A stretch of DNA of 46,510 nucleotides from Parageobacillus thermantarcticus (GCF_900111865.1 NZ_FOJS01000025.1:1-46510), one strand, 5' to 3'; shown: positions 1 through 10,490, numbered from the stretch's first letter. Numbers and translations are program-made. The notes: a model not told the origin generated them from the letters alone.

Positions 1-216
1 GATCTCCTGAGCCCATCGTTCCACGTGAACGAGGGCTTGCCGGCCGTCAAACATATTGTAGATGATGGCCTGAACGGCATCGCTGACTCGAGTCTGGCAC
101 TGTGGATCAACGGGAACGAGATGGTCAATCAATTGGGGCAGGCCCAGTTTCTTGAATAGGGCACTTATTATATTCAAATAATAATTGCGATAGACCTTTT
201 TGACTTGAACGTTCAT
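1..216 (-). CDS. IS1634-like transposase, N-terminal part (runs off window)
   Basis: An open frame starts with ATG at 216 and runs through all 72 codons to the window edge, so only the N-terminus is present. It begins MNVQVKKVYRNYYLNIISAL and continues with a segment typical of the N-terminal DUF4277 region of IS1634/IS4-type transposases. The catalytic DDE region would lie outside the window. The element would mobilise itself by cut-and-paste or copy-out transposition. Family assignment comes from memory of the N-terminal sequence and is moderately secure. Its outer end probably lies near 280-310, because sensor-kinase homology starts abruptly there; a small hairpin (CCTCCC 281-286, GGGAGG 297-302) lies in this edge. 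Confidence 0.7.
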   Translation of the reverse strand, partial: MNVQVKKVYRNYYLNIISALFKKLGLPQLIDHLVPVDPQCQTRVSDAVQAIIYNMFDGRQALVHVERWAQEI

Positions 217-302
217 GAGAGAAAAACTCCTTCACTTTCCTTGTATGTCAAGGATTCATTCGACGATGGACACAAAAAATCCTCCCGATTTTCGTTGGGA
301 GG

Positions 303-742
303 GTGCGAAATGTGAGATTCAACATTACAAACGCTCGTTTATTCGTAATCGCATTCATCCCATCGTCGAAATTCCGGAAACGATTTTCGTAGAAACGGAT
401 CCAAAATGGCTTCAGTTCGCTCTTAGCCAAATTGTCACCAATGCCATCAAATATTCAAAAAACGTTGGCAACCAAATCGTGCTTTCTGCCGTTCAACGTG
501 AAAATGAAGTGTTTTTATCCGTCCGAGATTTTGGGGTCGGCATTCCAAAGCAAGATATCGGACGCGTATTTGAACCTTTTTTCACTGGTATGAATGGGCG
601 CCGATTTCGCGAATCCACTGGAATGGGGTTGTACCTTGTCAAACAAATTGTTGACCATCTCGGTCACGGAATTGCCATTTCCTCTGAAGAAGGAAAAGGA
701 ACGACCGTCACGATCACGTTTTACAATGTGACAAAAATGTAA
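303..742 (+). pseudogene. Bce-type sensor histidine kinase, C-terminal ATPase remnant
   Basis: Only the ATP-binding half of a membrane histidine kinase remains. Recognisable from about 311 are the N-box (SQIVTNAIKYS), the G1 box (DFGVGIP), the F-box region (FEPFFTG) and the G2 box (STGMGLYLVK), as in BceS/YxdK-type kinases that sense antimicrobial peptides through a partner ABC transporter. The two transmembrane helices and the phospho-acceptor histidine are missing, replaced upstream by the IS1634-like element. The frame is open back to 215, but those residues come from the insertion sequence. The stump lies just before the cognate transporter genes, which is the usual order. It cannot autophosphorylate and is best read as a pseudogene. 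Confidence 0.8.
729..742 (+). promoter_or_regulatory. Candidate BceR-type operator
   Basis: The sequence TGACA-AAAA-TGTAA fits the inverted repeat TNACA-N4-TGTAA described for BceR-like response regulators upstream of their transporter genes. It overlaps the stop codon of the truncated kinase and lies about 55 bp upstream of the likely -10 box. The motif is seen directly; its use is inferred. Confidence 0.55.
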
Positions 743-775
743 GAAAACAAGTAAACATTGTAAGGAAAATCGATA

Positions 776-802
776 TGTTCATGCGATTTCCCTCCGTATA
801 AT
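776..802 (+). promoter_or_regulatory. Likely promoter of the Bce-type transporter
   Basis: TATAAT at 797-802 is a perfect -10 box, 32 bp before the ATG of the ATPase gene. No good -35 hexamer lies at the right distance (TGTTCA at 776-781 is weak), as expected for a promoter that needs an activator bound upstream. Confidence 0.5.
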
Positions 803-833
803 CAACAGTAGAAACATAAAGAGGAGGGTTTTT

Positions 834-1613
834 ATGACGATCTTGCAAGCAAACTCGATTACGAAAATATATCGTTCTAGCCAGTCGGTCGCACATCGGG
901 CATTAGACGATTTCAGTCTATCGATCGAAAAAGGGGAATTTGTTGGGGTCATGGGACCGTCCGGAAGCGGAAAAACAACCTTGCTTAATATTTTAGCAAC
1001 CATTGATCAGCCGACTACGGGAGAAGTGTTGGTAGAAGGAAAAAATCTATCACGTCTTTCAAAAAAAGAACTTGCTTTGTTTCGCAGACGGAAGCTCGGC
1101 TTTGTATTTCAAGACTTCAACTTGCTAGACACGTTAACCATTGGGGAAAATATCATTCTTCCACTTACATTGGACAAAATTCCCGTTAAAGAAATGGAAC
1201 AGCGATTGCAAACGGTCGCTGCCACTTTAGGCATCGAAGGAATTCTCGACAAGCGGACGTACGAAGTCTCAGGCGGACAGCAGCAGCGCGCCGCAATTGC
1301 ACGAGCGATCATTCATGAACCGCTGCTCATTTTTGCCGATGAGCCGACCGGGAATCTTGATTCGAAATCTTCAAAAGATGTGATGGAAACATTAACAGCA
1401 TTGCATCAGGAAAAGAACGTCTCCATCATGATGGTAACGCACGATCCATTTGCAGCGAGTTACTGCGAGCGCATCATTTTCATCAAAGACGGCAAATGGT
1501 TTACTGAGATACGCAAAGGACATAACCGGCAGGCGTTTTTTCAAGATATTCTCGACATGCTCTCGCTATTAGGAGGGAACGTTAATGACATTTCGACAGT
1601 TCGCCCTTCATAA
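834..1613 (+). CDS. Bce-type ABC transporter, ATP-binding protein
   Basis: This 259-residue cytoplasmic ATPase powers a BceAB/YxdLM-like transporter that removes or releases cell-wall-active peptides from their lipid targets. All ABC motifs are present: Walker A GPSGSGKT (41-48), Q-loop Q93, signature VSGGQQQ (145-151), Walker B with catalytic E170, and switch H203. The length matches the family. A GAGGAGGG ribosome binding site precedes the ATG. The end overlaps the permease start by 29 bp, so the two genes are translationally coupled. In intact systems the same transporter signals to the neighbouring kinase; here that kinase is truncated. Substrate unknown. Confidence 0.9.
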   Translation: MTILQANSITKIYRSSQSVAHRALDDFSLSIEKGEFVGVMGPSGSGKTTLLNILATIDQPTTGEVLVEGKNLSRLSKKELALFRRRKLGFVFQDFNLLDTLTIGENIILPLTLDKIPVKEMEQRLQTVAATLGIEGILDKRTYEVSGGQQQRAAIARAIIHEPLLIFADEPTGNLDSKSSKDVMETLTALHQEKNVSIMMVTHDPFAASYCERIIFIKDGKWFTEIRKGHNRQAFFQDILDMLSLLGGNVNDISTVRPS

Positions 1614-3507
1614 TGTGAGACGCAGCTTCAGCCGATATGCCGCCTATTTTTTGAGCAGCGCTTTCGCCGTCACTATCTTTTTTATGTACGCTGCATTTAT
1701 TTTCCATCCTGATGTAGTGAATGGAACGATTCGGCCATCGGTGCGAAAAGGAATCTTTGCTGCCGAAGTCATCGTCTTTCTCTTTTCCGTATTTTTCATT
1801 TTTTATTCGACAAGTTCGTTTTTAAAATTGCGTAAAAAAGATTTTGGATTGCTGACGTTATTTGGTATTACGCGCGGTCAGCTGAATAAATTAATCGTGA
1901 TTGAAAATTCGATCATCGCCCTGCTTTCGATTATAACGGGAATGGGGTTTGGCGCTTTATTGACAAAAATCTTTTTCATGATGTTTTCCATCATTTTAGA
2001 TTTGCCATCGCCGCTATCTTACTATATTCATTGGAAAGCGATCGCCTCTACCGCGGCCGTGTTTCTCGCGACATTTGAAGCGATTACGATCATCACGCTT
2101 ATCACGATCCGCTCTTCGCAAATTATTGATTTATTAATATCGGCGAAAAAACCGAAAAAACCGCCTGTCTACTCGATCTGGCTTTCGCTGCTTGCGGTTA
2201 TCTGTCTGGCGATTGGATATTATTTAGCCTATACTTCCAACATCGTGCAAATGATGAAACGCGTCCTGCCAATTCTATTGCTCGTCATTATTGGAACGTA
2301 TTTTCTATATACGCAAGCGAGCATCGGGCTGTTGCGATACTATAAAAAACGGAAACGCTCCTATTATCGCGGCACGAACTTAATTACCGCCGCGGAACTG
2401 ACATATAAACTGAAAGACAACGCGAGAATTTTAAGCATGGTGACGATTTTAACAGCAGTGACCTTTACTTCTACCGGGGTGCTTGCCAACCTTTATTTTG
2501 GCAAAAAAGCGGAAGCAGAAGCGCGGTTTCCGCATGCGATTTCGCTTATCTCAAAAAAAGAACCGAAAGCTTTTGACAACAAATTGCAAATACTAAAAAA
2601 CACTTTTCGCGATGAGCGTATTCCTTTCAAAAGTCATAAGGCCGCTTTCATCCGCGCATATAACCCTAAGAAACCTAACGATCAGGCCATGCAACATCTT
2701 GTGCTTATGCGCGTAACCGATTACAACCGATTCGCGGATTTGGCCGGCCAGCCGCATATATCATTGCCAGCAAATACAGCAGCGTATATGTATCCTACAC
2801 CTGATAAAGGCTACGAGCCAATTCGAGGAAAACAAATTACGCTTGCCGCTCAACATAGCGATAAAACGATAACCGTTTCATTGACAAAACCGATTTACCA
2901 GCCGGTCATCAATCCTACTGCATTCGCTGGACACATGCTCATCGTTCCCAATCATGTCTTTGCGACAATGCGTCAATTTGCTGCGAAAGAAGCGATTCAA
3001 TATTACTTCGGCGCATCATACGAAAATTGGGAAAAAGAAGCGTCAATCATCAAGAAATTAAACCGCTCCTTAAAAGCAGATGACGACGTTGATTTTACTA
3101 ATCGTTTTGAATTTTTTTACGAGATGAAGAAAATTTTTTCCTTAATGCTATTCATCGGCTTTTTCGTCAGTCTCCTCTTCTTTTTGGCGGCCGACAGCAT
3201 TTTATATTTTAAGTTGTATAATGATTTGGAACAGGACGGCAAGCAATACGAAGCGTTATCCAAACTCGGTTTAACATTAAAAGAGATGAAACAAATTGCG
3301 GCGAAGCAAGTAGCGATTCTCTTTTTCATTCCGTTTGCCGTTGCTACCGTCCATGCTGGATTTGCGTTTAAAATGCTGCAAAACATGGTGTCCGGCTCCG
3401 TTGTCAAGACAAGCGTGCTTGTCATTATCCTCTTTTTCGTTGTTCAACTTTGTTACTATTTCTTGATTCGTTCGCTTTATACGAAAAAGGTGGAGCAAGT
3501 AATGTAA
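1585..3507 (+). CDS. Bce-type ABC transporter, FtsX-like permease
   Basis: This 640-residue membrane protein pairs with the ATPase encoded immediately upstream. It has the BceB layout: a first helix near residues 18-40, three further helices around 55-180, then helices 195-240, a large soluble extracellular domain of about 200 residues (roughly 305-510), and two or three C-terminal helices. In this family the extracellular domain binds the peptide or its lipid II-type target. The ATG at 1585 is preceded by AGGAGGGAACG. The gene is full length and ends at a strong terminator, so transport may persist although the sensor kinase is broken. Confidence 0.88.
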   Translation: MTFRQFALHNVRRSFSRYAAYFLSSAFAVTIFFMYAAFIFHPDVVNGTIRPSVRKGIFAAEVIVFLFSVFFIFYSTSSFLKLRKKDFGLLTLFGITRGQLNKLIVIENSIIALLSIITGMGFGALLTKIFFMMFSIILDLPSPLSYYIHWKAIASTAAVFLATFEAITIITLITIRSSQIIDLLISAKKPKKPPVYSIWLSLLAVICLAIGYYLAYTSNIVQMMKRVLPILLLVIIGTYFLYTQASIGLLRYYKKRKRSYYRGTNLITAAELTYKLKDNARILSMVTILTAVTFTSTGVLANLYFGKKAEAEARFPHAISLISKKEPKAFDNKLQILKNTFRDERIPFKSHKAAFIRAYNPKKPNDQAMQHLVLMRVTDYNRFADLAGQPHISLPANTAAYMYPTPDKGYEPIRGKQITLAAQHSDKTITVSLTKPIYQPVINPTAFAGHMLIVPNHVFATMRQFAAKEAIQYYFGASYENWEKEASIIKKLNRSLKADDDVDFTNRFEFFYEMKKIFSLMLFIGFFVSLLFFLAADSILYFKLYNDLEQDGKQYEALSKLGLTLKEMKQIAAKQVAILFFIPFAVATVHAGFAFKMLQNMVSGSVVKTSVLVIILFFVVQLCYYFLIRSLYTKKVEQVM

Positions 3508-3513
3508 ATTACA

Positions 3514-3559
3514 GCGGCCTTTTCCCGATGCATCCATCGGAAAAAGGCCGCATTTTTCG
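3514..3559 (+). terminator. Rho-independent terminator after the Bce-type permease
   Basis: GCGGCCT at 3514 pairs with its complement ending at 3551 around a long stem (inner CCGATG/CATCGG), followed by ATTTTTCG. It ends the two-gene operon and lies between convergent genes. Confidence 0.8.
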
Positions 3560-3589
3560 TTTATACACAGTACTTCAAACAATAATGCT

Positions 3590-5232
3590 CTAAATTCCAA
3601 CGACCGAAAGAACGTATGTCCATACTCCTACAAACAACAGCAGAATCAAGCTATAATAAATCGTCATTTTAAACAAGTTAGATTCTTTACCAGTTTCTTG
3701 CACTGCAGCGGTTGCAATCGCGATAGATTGCGGAGAGATGAGTTTTCCCATCACTCCCCCGCTAGTATTGGCAGCAAGCAATAACGAAGAACTTGTCCCT
3801 ATTTGAGAACCTGTAACCACTTGCAAATGGCCAAATAAAGCATTGTTGCTTACGACAGATCCCGTTATAAACACACCGAGCCATCCTAATAACGGGGAAA
3901 CGAACGGAAATGCATCTCCTGTCTTCGCTAATGCTAAACCGATCGTAGAGGATAAACCTGCATAGTTGGCTAAGTTGGCAAACCCCATGATCAAACAAAT
4001 AGTCAATACAGGAATAAACAGCTCTTTACCCGTTTCTTTTAAGCTTTGTATTCCCTCAGCCAGCGCCATGTTTTTGCTGAACATCACTGTCAACAGCGCC
4101 GCTAATAAAATCGCTGTGCCCGTTGCCGACACAAGATCTAGCTTGAATATTGCATCTAATGCAGTCTGGGTCGGCGCCACTGGAGGAGTTTTTACGACTT
4201 CGCCATGCAAAAATGGCACTTTAAACAAAAGCGTCGTTTTATGCAGCGCTCCTCCCTCAGCAAACAGCGCTTTAAAACCCGGCAGGCTCCATATAATAAC
4301 GATTACCGTTAAAATATAAAAAGGAGACCACGCGCTGATGATTTCTTTCAAGCTGTATGGAGATTTTTCCACGACTTCTCCATCCTGATTAACACGATAT
4401 ATATGTGACGGCTGCCATTTTCTCAAGAAAAGAGCCAATGCCCCCATGCTGACAAGTGCCGCTAAAACGTTGGCCAATTCCGGACCAAATACAATGATTG
4501 TCAATGTTTGTACGATAGTATAACTTCCGCTTACCACTAAAAGAGCGGGCAATGTTTCTTTAATTCCTTTCCATTTATCTAAAATAAACACTAATAAGAA
4601 CGGAATGAGAAACGTAATAAACGGCAAAATCCAAGCGAGTGTACGGGATAGCGCAATCGGAGATAAATCTCCCATTTGCGCTCCGACAATCACCGGAATT
4701 CCAATCGCTCCAAATGCGCCAGATGCAGCATTGGCAATTAAGCAAAGAGCAGCTGCTTTTAATGGATGAAATCCTAGTTCAGCAAGCAAAGCGGCAGAAA
4801 TAGCGATCGGAACACCGAATCCTGCCGCTCCTTCTAAAAAAGCGTTAAAGCTAAAACCGATGAGCAGCAGTTGAAGCCGCTGATCCTCCGAAATGTTTGC
4901 GATACTCCCGCGGATAATATCAAATTTCCCCGTTTTCACAGCAATTTTATATAGCCAGACAGCCATGATCACAATATAACCAATCGGCCACAAACCGTTC
5001 GCGATTCCATAGATGGAAGCAGCGATCGCCTTTGAAATCGGCATATGAAAAAACAAAACGGCTGTCACTAATCCAAAACAAAGAGTAAGAAAAGCAGCTT
5101 TTACTCAAAAGCAGCTTTTACTCCCTTCATCTTAAACAACGTTAAACATAATAAAAACAGAATAATGGGGAGCGCTGCAACGAACGCAGAAAGATATGCG
5201 TTATGAAAAGGGTCATAATGTTGCATCCACAT
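3590..5232 (-). pseudogene. lctP: L-lactate permease, frameshifted by a 17-bp duplication
   Basis: An LctP-family lactate:H+ symporter in two frames. Translation from ATG 5232 (ribosome binding site AAGGTGAG) gives [17 protein letters not shown]... for 43 residues, then meets TAA at 5101-5103. The rest is open in another frame from about 5106 to 3590 and is a normal multi-helix permease. Between them lie two adjacent copies of a 17-bp unit (5090-5106 and 5107-5123). Removing one copy restores a continuous 541-residue frame, close to the usual size. The gene follows ldh on the same strand, as in the B. subtilis ldh-lctP operon. Restart from GTG 5068 would lack the first helices. Either a real inactivating mutation or an assembly error. 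Confidence 0.88.
5090..5123. repeat. 17-bp tandem duplication inside lctP
   Basis: The unit AAAAGCAGCTTTTACTC occurs twice head to tail (5090-5106, 5107-5123) with no mismatch. Each unit contains a short palindrome (AAAAGCAGCTTTT is nearly self-complementary), which could favour replication slippage. Confidence 0.95.
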
Positions 5233-5270
5233 GATGATCTCACCTTGTTGTTATTCGAAGTCAGTATTTA

Positions 5271-6239
<969 letters not shown>

Positions 6240-6260
6240 TCATCCTTTCCTAAAGTCAGT

Positions 6261-6301
6261 TTGTGAATTTATTCACAATTATATTGTGCGTCATTTCACA
6301 A
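6261..6301 (-). promoter_or_regulatory. ldh promoter with two Rex operators
   Basis: TTGTGAA-TTTA-TTCACAA at 6261-6278 is a perfect Rex site. A second 18-bp site at 6284-6301 (TTGTGCG-TCAT-TTCACAA) has one intact arm and one arm with two changes. On the minus strand TATAAT lies between them (6278-6283), so bound Rex would cover the -10 region. Rex releases DNA when NADH/NAD+ is high. Confidence 0.85.
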
Positions 6302-6459
6302 TTTTTATCAAGTATCAACTACAAGAGAAATTTGTCTTTTTTGTTAACAGTTATATCGCCACGCCCGATTCACCATAATATACAGCAAATAATCCCAAAA
6401 AAGCTCTGTCATTATATTCTCCGCGATACATACTACATATACTCACTTTTATAAAAAAT
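6302..6459. other. Intergenic stretch without a gene
   Basis: AT-rich DNA between the ldh promoter and the terminator of the ABC-2 operon. I see no supported gene or conserved motif. Confidence 0.5.
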
Positions 6460-6498
6460 AAGAGGGTTGATCCTTACTTCCTTCCAGATCTCCCTCTT
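6460..6498 (-). terminator. Terminator after the ABC-2 operon
   Basis: On the minus strand AAGAGGG (6492-6498) pairs with CCCTCTT (6460-6466), followed by ATTTTTT. The stem starts at the last gene's stop codon. The loop is long (25 nt), so strength is uncertain. Confidence 0.5.
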
Positions 6499-6499
6499 T

Positions 6500-7285
6500 T
6501 TAATTTCCCGCACCGCGATATCGTTTTACTCCCGCATTCCACAAAAATACGGCAATGGCAAAAAAGATAACACCCATAATCGGAGTTAAAAACGCATATC
6601 CGTACCATTCTTTTTTGCCGAGAAAATACGAAGCCGGATATACGCCAACGAACGCAAACGGCAAAATCCACGTTAAAATATAGCGGATGACGCGATGATA
6701 AATATCAATCGGATAGCGCCCGTAATTGCTGATGTTGTACATCATCGGCATGATGGATGTGCGAGCGTCGGACCAAAAGCTGATCGTCGCCAATGCCACA
6801 AATACTCCCGCATAAATAAGCGCGCCACCTAGCACAAACAAAATAAACAAAAAAATATCATACCAATGCAGTGAAAGATGTAAGCGCGCACCCGCATACA
6901 CCATAATGATCATGCCGGTGACTCCACCAAGAAGCGACTCCAACTCCATGCGCTCAAGAATGACTTGAAACAAGCTGTGCACTGGACGCGTCAACACGCG
7001 GTCCATTTCTCCGCGCACAATATAGCGTTCGTTAAAATCCCAAATGTTAAAAAACGCTCCGAACACCGCATATGGTACTAGGAAAAAGCCGTAAATAAAC
7101 AAAATTTCATCGCGCGTCCAGCCGTGCAATAGCGACGTATGCCCAAACACAACGAGAAGAAAAACAAGGTTGACAGCCTGTGACATCAAATCAGACACGA
7201 ACTCGACAAGCAAATCGGCGCGATATTGCAACTTTGTTTTCATGTATTGCGCCATATATTGAAAAAAGACCGATACGTAAAACAC
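6500..7285 (-). CDS. ABC-2 family permease subunit (second)
   Basis: A 261-residue membrane protein of the ABC-2/DUF990 type with about six predicted helices and no signal peptide. It starts with GTG at 7285, preceded by GGAGGG seven bases upstream, and lies 3 bp after the first permease gene. With that permease and the ATPase it should form a heteromeric exporter (two different membrane subunits, one ATPase dimer). Members of this group are often annotated as daunorubicin-type or polysaccharide exporters, but the substrate cannot be told from sequence. A terminator follows directly. Confidence 0.82.
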   Translation of the reverse strand: MFYVSVFFQYMAQYMKTKLQYRADLLVEFVSDLMSQAVNLVFLLVVFGHTSLLHGWTRDEILFIYGFFLVPYAVFGAFFNIWDFNERYIVRGEMDRVLTRPVHSLFQVILERMELESLLGGVTGMIIMVYAGARLHLSLHWYDIFLFILFVLGGALIYAGVFVALATISFWSDARTSIMPMMYNISNYGRYPIDIYHRVIRYILTWILPFAFVGVYPASYFLGKKEWYGYAFLTPIMGVIFFAIAVFLWNAGVKRYRGAGN

Positions 7286-7288
7286 AAC

Positions 7289-8080
7289 TCACCCTCCTTG
7301 AACGACAAGCTGTTTTTTCGCTGCCCGCCATAACAGCCGAATCGGGATGAGCAACAGCACACACCATACAAACTGAAATAAAAGTCCATCGATGATTGCT
7401 TGCCCACGGAAACTTTCTGTCACGATCATGCTTGGAATATAGCTGATCCCTTGAAACGGAAAGTATTTCATCACCGCTTGTGCCCAGTCCGGGTAAAAGC
7501 TAATTGGCAAAATAAGCCCGGAAAACAAGTCGATTATAAAGCGCTTTGCCCGCAGCAACCCTTCATTGTTGAGGGTAAAAAATGTCACAATTCCCGCAAG
7601 CAAATTCAACTCTGAATTAATAATGAAACTAAAGGCAATCGATAATATGAAAAACATCCATGTATGCACATCGGTTGGAAAACGAAGCGGCAAAAATAAA
7701 GCGACAAGGAACAATCCCGGAAGCGAAAGAAACAATAAGCGAAAAATTCCTTCTCCCAATCCTTGCATCGTTTTCATGCCGAGATAGCTGTAAGGGCGGA
7801 TGAGTTCGGTCGCCACTTGTCCTTCGCGAATCTCCATGGCGATTTCACGGTCGATATTATTGAAATAAAACGCCCGCGCCATCCATGAGATGGCGACATA
7901 TATCGTCATTTGCTCCATCGACATGCCCTGCATCGTCTGTTTTCCACCGTAGATCGCCGACCAAAGAAAATAGTACGCCGCGATATTAATGGCGTAAATA
8001 AGAATGCCGGTGTAATAGTTTGTTCGGTACGCCAGCATCATTAAAAAACGGATGCGGATCATCTCCATATATTTATCCAT
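7289..8080 (-). CDS. ABC-2 family permease subunit (first)
   Basis: A 263-residue integral membrane protein with about six helices, homologous in layout to the following permease. The start is taken as ATG 8080, which overlaps the ATPase stop (ATGGATAA) and has GAAGGTG upstream; a longer start at 8089 would lie too close to any ribosome binding site. Overlap with the ATPase gene and the 3-bp gap to the next permease show tight translational coupling. It acts as half of the membrane channel of an exporter with unknown substrate. Confidence 0.82.
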   Translation of the reverse strand: MDKYMEMIRIRFLMMLAYRTNYYTGILIYAINIAAYYFLWSAIYGGKQTMQGMSMEQMTIYVAISWMARAFYFNNIDREIAMEIREGQVATELIRPYSYLGMKTMQGLGEGIFRLLFLSLPGLFLVALFLPLRFPTDVHTWMFFILSIAFSFIINSELNLLAGIVTFFTLNNEGLLRAKRFIIDLFSGLILPISFYPDWAQAVMKYFPFQGISYIPSMIVTESFRGQAIIDGLLFQFVWCVLLLIPIRLLWRAAKKQLVVQGG

Positions 8081-9077
8081 GCACAACACCTTCTTCGTAG
8101 ATGTTGCGGATGATTTCTTCTGTAGAAATTTCGTTAATGTTCATATCTTGAATCGAATAGCGAGCGACAACGCGGCTGATCACTTCCGGCAATAGCGCGG
8201 AAGGTGCGTGTGCTGTCCAGACGTTTGCCTGTTCTCCTTTTTTCCATGTTACTTGCAAGCCGTCCGTCAGCTCTTTTAAAATGTCTAACGTCATTTCGTT
8301 TGCGAACGTAAATTGGATTTGTTTTCCTTCTCCCCAATTTTCTTTCAGCTTTTGCAGTGAGCCATCGTAAATGATTTTTCCTTCATCAAGCATAATGACG
8401 CGTTCACATAGCGCTTCAATGTCAGAAATATCGTGGGTCGTCAATAAAATCGTCGTGTTGTATTTTTCATTGATTTCTTTTAAAAACTGGCGAATTTTCA
8501 GTTTCACAAGCACATCCAGCCCAATCGTCGGTTCATCTAAAAATAAAAGCGGCGGGTTGTGAATCAGCGCTGCTGCCAGTTCGCAGCGCATCCGCTGTCC
8601 AAGGGAGAGCTTGCGCACCGGCTTGTCCAACAGCGGGCCGATATCGAGCGTTTCAATCACATGATCCATATGTTCCTTGTAGTCTTCGTCCGATACACGG
8701 TACACCTTTTTCAACAACCGAAACGACTCTTGGACGGCGATATCCCACCAAAGTTGCGAGCGCTGTCCAAATACGACGCCGATCGTCCGCACGAACGCTT
8801 CCCTCTCCTTATGCGGATTCATGCCGTTGACGATCACTTTTCCGGATGTCGGCGTTAAAATTCCTGTAAGCATTTTAATCGTCGTCGATTTTCCCGCACC
8901 GTTTTCGCCGATATAGCCAACCATTTCCCCTTGTTTTACAGTAAATGAAATATCGTTGACAGCGCGGATGATTTTATAGTTTCTCGTAAACAAATCGCGA
9001 AACGCTCCAATTAAGCCAGAGCGGCTTGAATATGATTTAAATTCTTTTCGCAAGTTTTCTACTTCAATGGCATTCAT
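8073..9077 (-). CDS. ABC-2 type transporter, ATP-binding protein
   Basis: A 334-residue ATPase driving the two downstream permeases. Walker A is GENGAGKST (57-65), the signature is LSLGQ (157-161), Walker B is LLFLDE (177-182), and a switch histidine follows in TTHD. The C-terminal third is the extra domain seen in drug- and polysaccharide-exporter ATPases. Start ATG 9077 is chosen because GGAGGG lies eight bases upstream; the frame is open further upstream without a ribosome binding site. It heads a three-gene operon on the minus strand, divergent from gsaB. Confidence 0.88.
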   Translation of the reverse strand: MNAIEVENLRKEFKSYSSRSGLIGAFRDLFTRNYKIIRAVNDISFTVKQGEMVGYIGENGAGKSTTIKMLTGILTPTSGKVIVNGMNPHKEREAFVRTIGVVFGQRSQLWWDIAVQESFRLLKKVYRVSDEDYKEHMDHVIETLDIGPLLDKPVRKLSLGQRMRCELAAALIHNPPLLFLDEPTIGLDVLVKLKIRQFLKEINEKYNTTILLTTHDISDIEALCERVIMLDEGKIIYDGSLQKLKENWGEGKQIQFTFANEMTLDILKELTDGLQVTWKKGEQANVWTAHAPSALLPEVISRVVARYSIQDMNINEISTEEIIRNIYEEGVVHG

Positions 9078-9188
9078 GTTGCATTCCCTCCACATAGGCA
9101 ATAGTTTATCCGAAGTGAAACGATGAAACAAATGTTATGCATTATGTTAAAATAAAAGTCGGCAACGAAATGGTAGGAGGCTTTAAAC

Positions 9189-10484
9189 ATGAAATTCACA
9201 AAATCCGAACAACTGTATCAAGAAGCATTGCAGCATATCGTCGGCGGCGTCAACAGCCCGTCCCGCTCGTATAAAGCGGTCGGCGGCGGGGCGCCGGTTG
9301 TGATGGAACGCGCGCAAGGCGCTTATTTTTGGGACGTCGATGGCAATAAATATATCGATTACTTGGCGGCGTACGGACCGATTATTGCGGGGCACGCTCA
9401 TCCGCACATTACGAAAGCGATTCAGCGCGCCGCGGAAACGGGCGTTCTTTACGGCACGCCAACGCCGCATGAAATTACGTTCGCGAAAATGTTAAAAGAA
9501 GCGATTCCATCTTTAGAAAAAGTGCGTTTCGTCAACTCAGGGACAGAAGCGGTCATGACGACGATTCGCGTCGCGCGCGCCTATACCGGCCGCGATAAAA
9601 TCGTCAAATTCGCCGGCTGCTACCACGGGCATTCCGACCTTGTCCTTGTCGCTGCCGGCTCCGGCCCGTCAACGTTAGGAACCCCGGATTCCGCAGGCGT
9701 GCCAAAAAGCATCGCCCAAGAAGTCATCACCGTTCCGTACAACGATGTCGAATCATTCAAACAAGCGATGGACGTATGGGGAGACAAAGTCGCCGCCGTG
9801 CTTGTCGAACCGATCGTCGGCAACTTTGGCATCGTCACACCAAAGCCGGGCTTTTTAGAAGCGATCAATGAAATCGCCCATCAAGCCGGGGCGCTCGTCA
9901 TTTACGATGAAGTGATTACCGCATTCCGCTTTATGTATGGCGGAGCGCAAAATTTATTAGGAATTGAACCGGATTTAACCGCACTTGGAAAAATTATTGG
10001 CGGCGGTCTCCCAATCGGTGCATACGGCGGTCGCCAAGACATTATGGAACAAGTCGCGCCGCTCGGTCCGGCATACCAAGCAGGAACGATGGCTGGAAAT
10101 CCGGCGTCGATACTTGCCGGCATCGCCTGCCTTGAAGTACTGAAGCAAGACGGCGTGTACGAACATCTTGATAAGCTCGGCGCGATGCTCGAAGAAGGCA
10201 TACTTCTTCACGCAAACAAATATGGCATTCCTGTAACGATCAACCGTTTGAAAGGCGCATTCACCGTCTACTTCACGACAGAAAAAGTGGAAAACTACGA
10301 ACAAGCGCAACGAAGCGACGGCGAAATGTTTGCGAAATTCTTTAAGCTCATGTTAAACCAAGGGGTCAACCTCGCTCCTTCCAAATATGAAGCATGGTTT
10401 GTTACGCTTGCCCATACGGAAGAAGACGTTGAATATACGCTCAAAGCGGTGGAAAATGCATTTAGACAATTAGCGAGCGAATAA
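9189..10484 (+). CDS. gsaB: Glutamate-1-semialdehyde 2,1-aminomutase
   Basis: This 431-residue PLP enzyme isomerises glutamate-1-semialdehyde to 5-aminolevulinate, the committed precursor of heme. PLP residues are clear: K268 in [10 protein letters not shown] forms the Schiff base and D240 in IYDE binds the pyridine nitrogen; the glycine-rich NSGTEA loop is at 116-121. Strong SD (GGAGG) nine bases before ATG 9189. Because it stands alone rather than in a hem operon, and ygaE and ygaD lie nearby, it matches the second B. subtilis paralogue GsaB (HemL2) better than HemL itself. Monocistronic, ending at a strong terminator. Confidence 0.88.
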   Translation: MKFTKSEQLYQEALQHIVGGVNSPSRSYKAVGGGAPVVMERAQGAYFWDVDGNKYIDYLAAYGPIIAGHAHPHITKAIQRAAETGVLYGTPTPHEITFAKMLKEAIPSLEKVRFVNSGTEAVMTTIRVARAYTGRDKIVKFAGCYHGHSDLVLVAAGSGPSTLGTPDSAGVPKSIAQEVITVPYNDVESFKQAMDVWGDKVAAVLVEPIVGNFGIVTPKPGFLEAINEIAHQAGALVIYDEVITAFRFMYGGAQNLLGIEPDLTALGKIIGGGLPIGAYGGRQDIMEQVAPLGPAYQAGTMAGNPASILAGIACLEVLKQDGVYEHLDKLGAMLEEGILLHANKYGIPVTINRLKGAFTVYFTTEKVENYEQAQRSDGEMFAKFFKLMLNQGVNLAPSKYEAWFVTLAHTEEDVEYTLKAVENAFRQLASE

Positions 10485-10490
10485 TTATGC

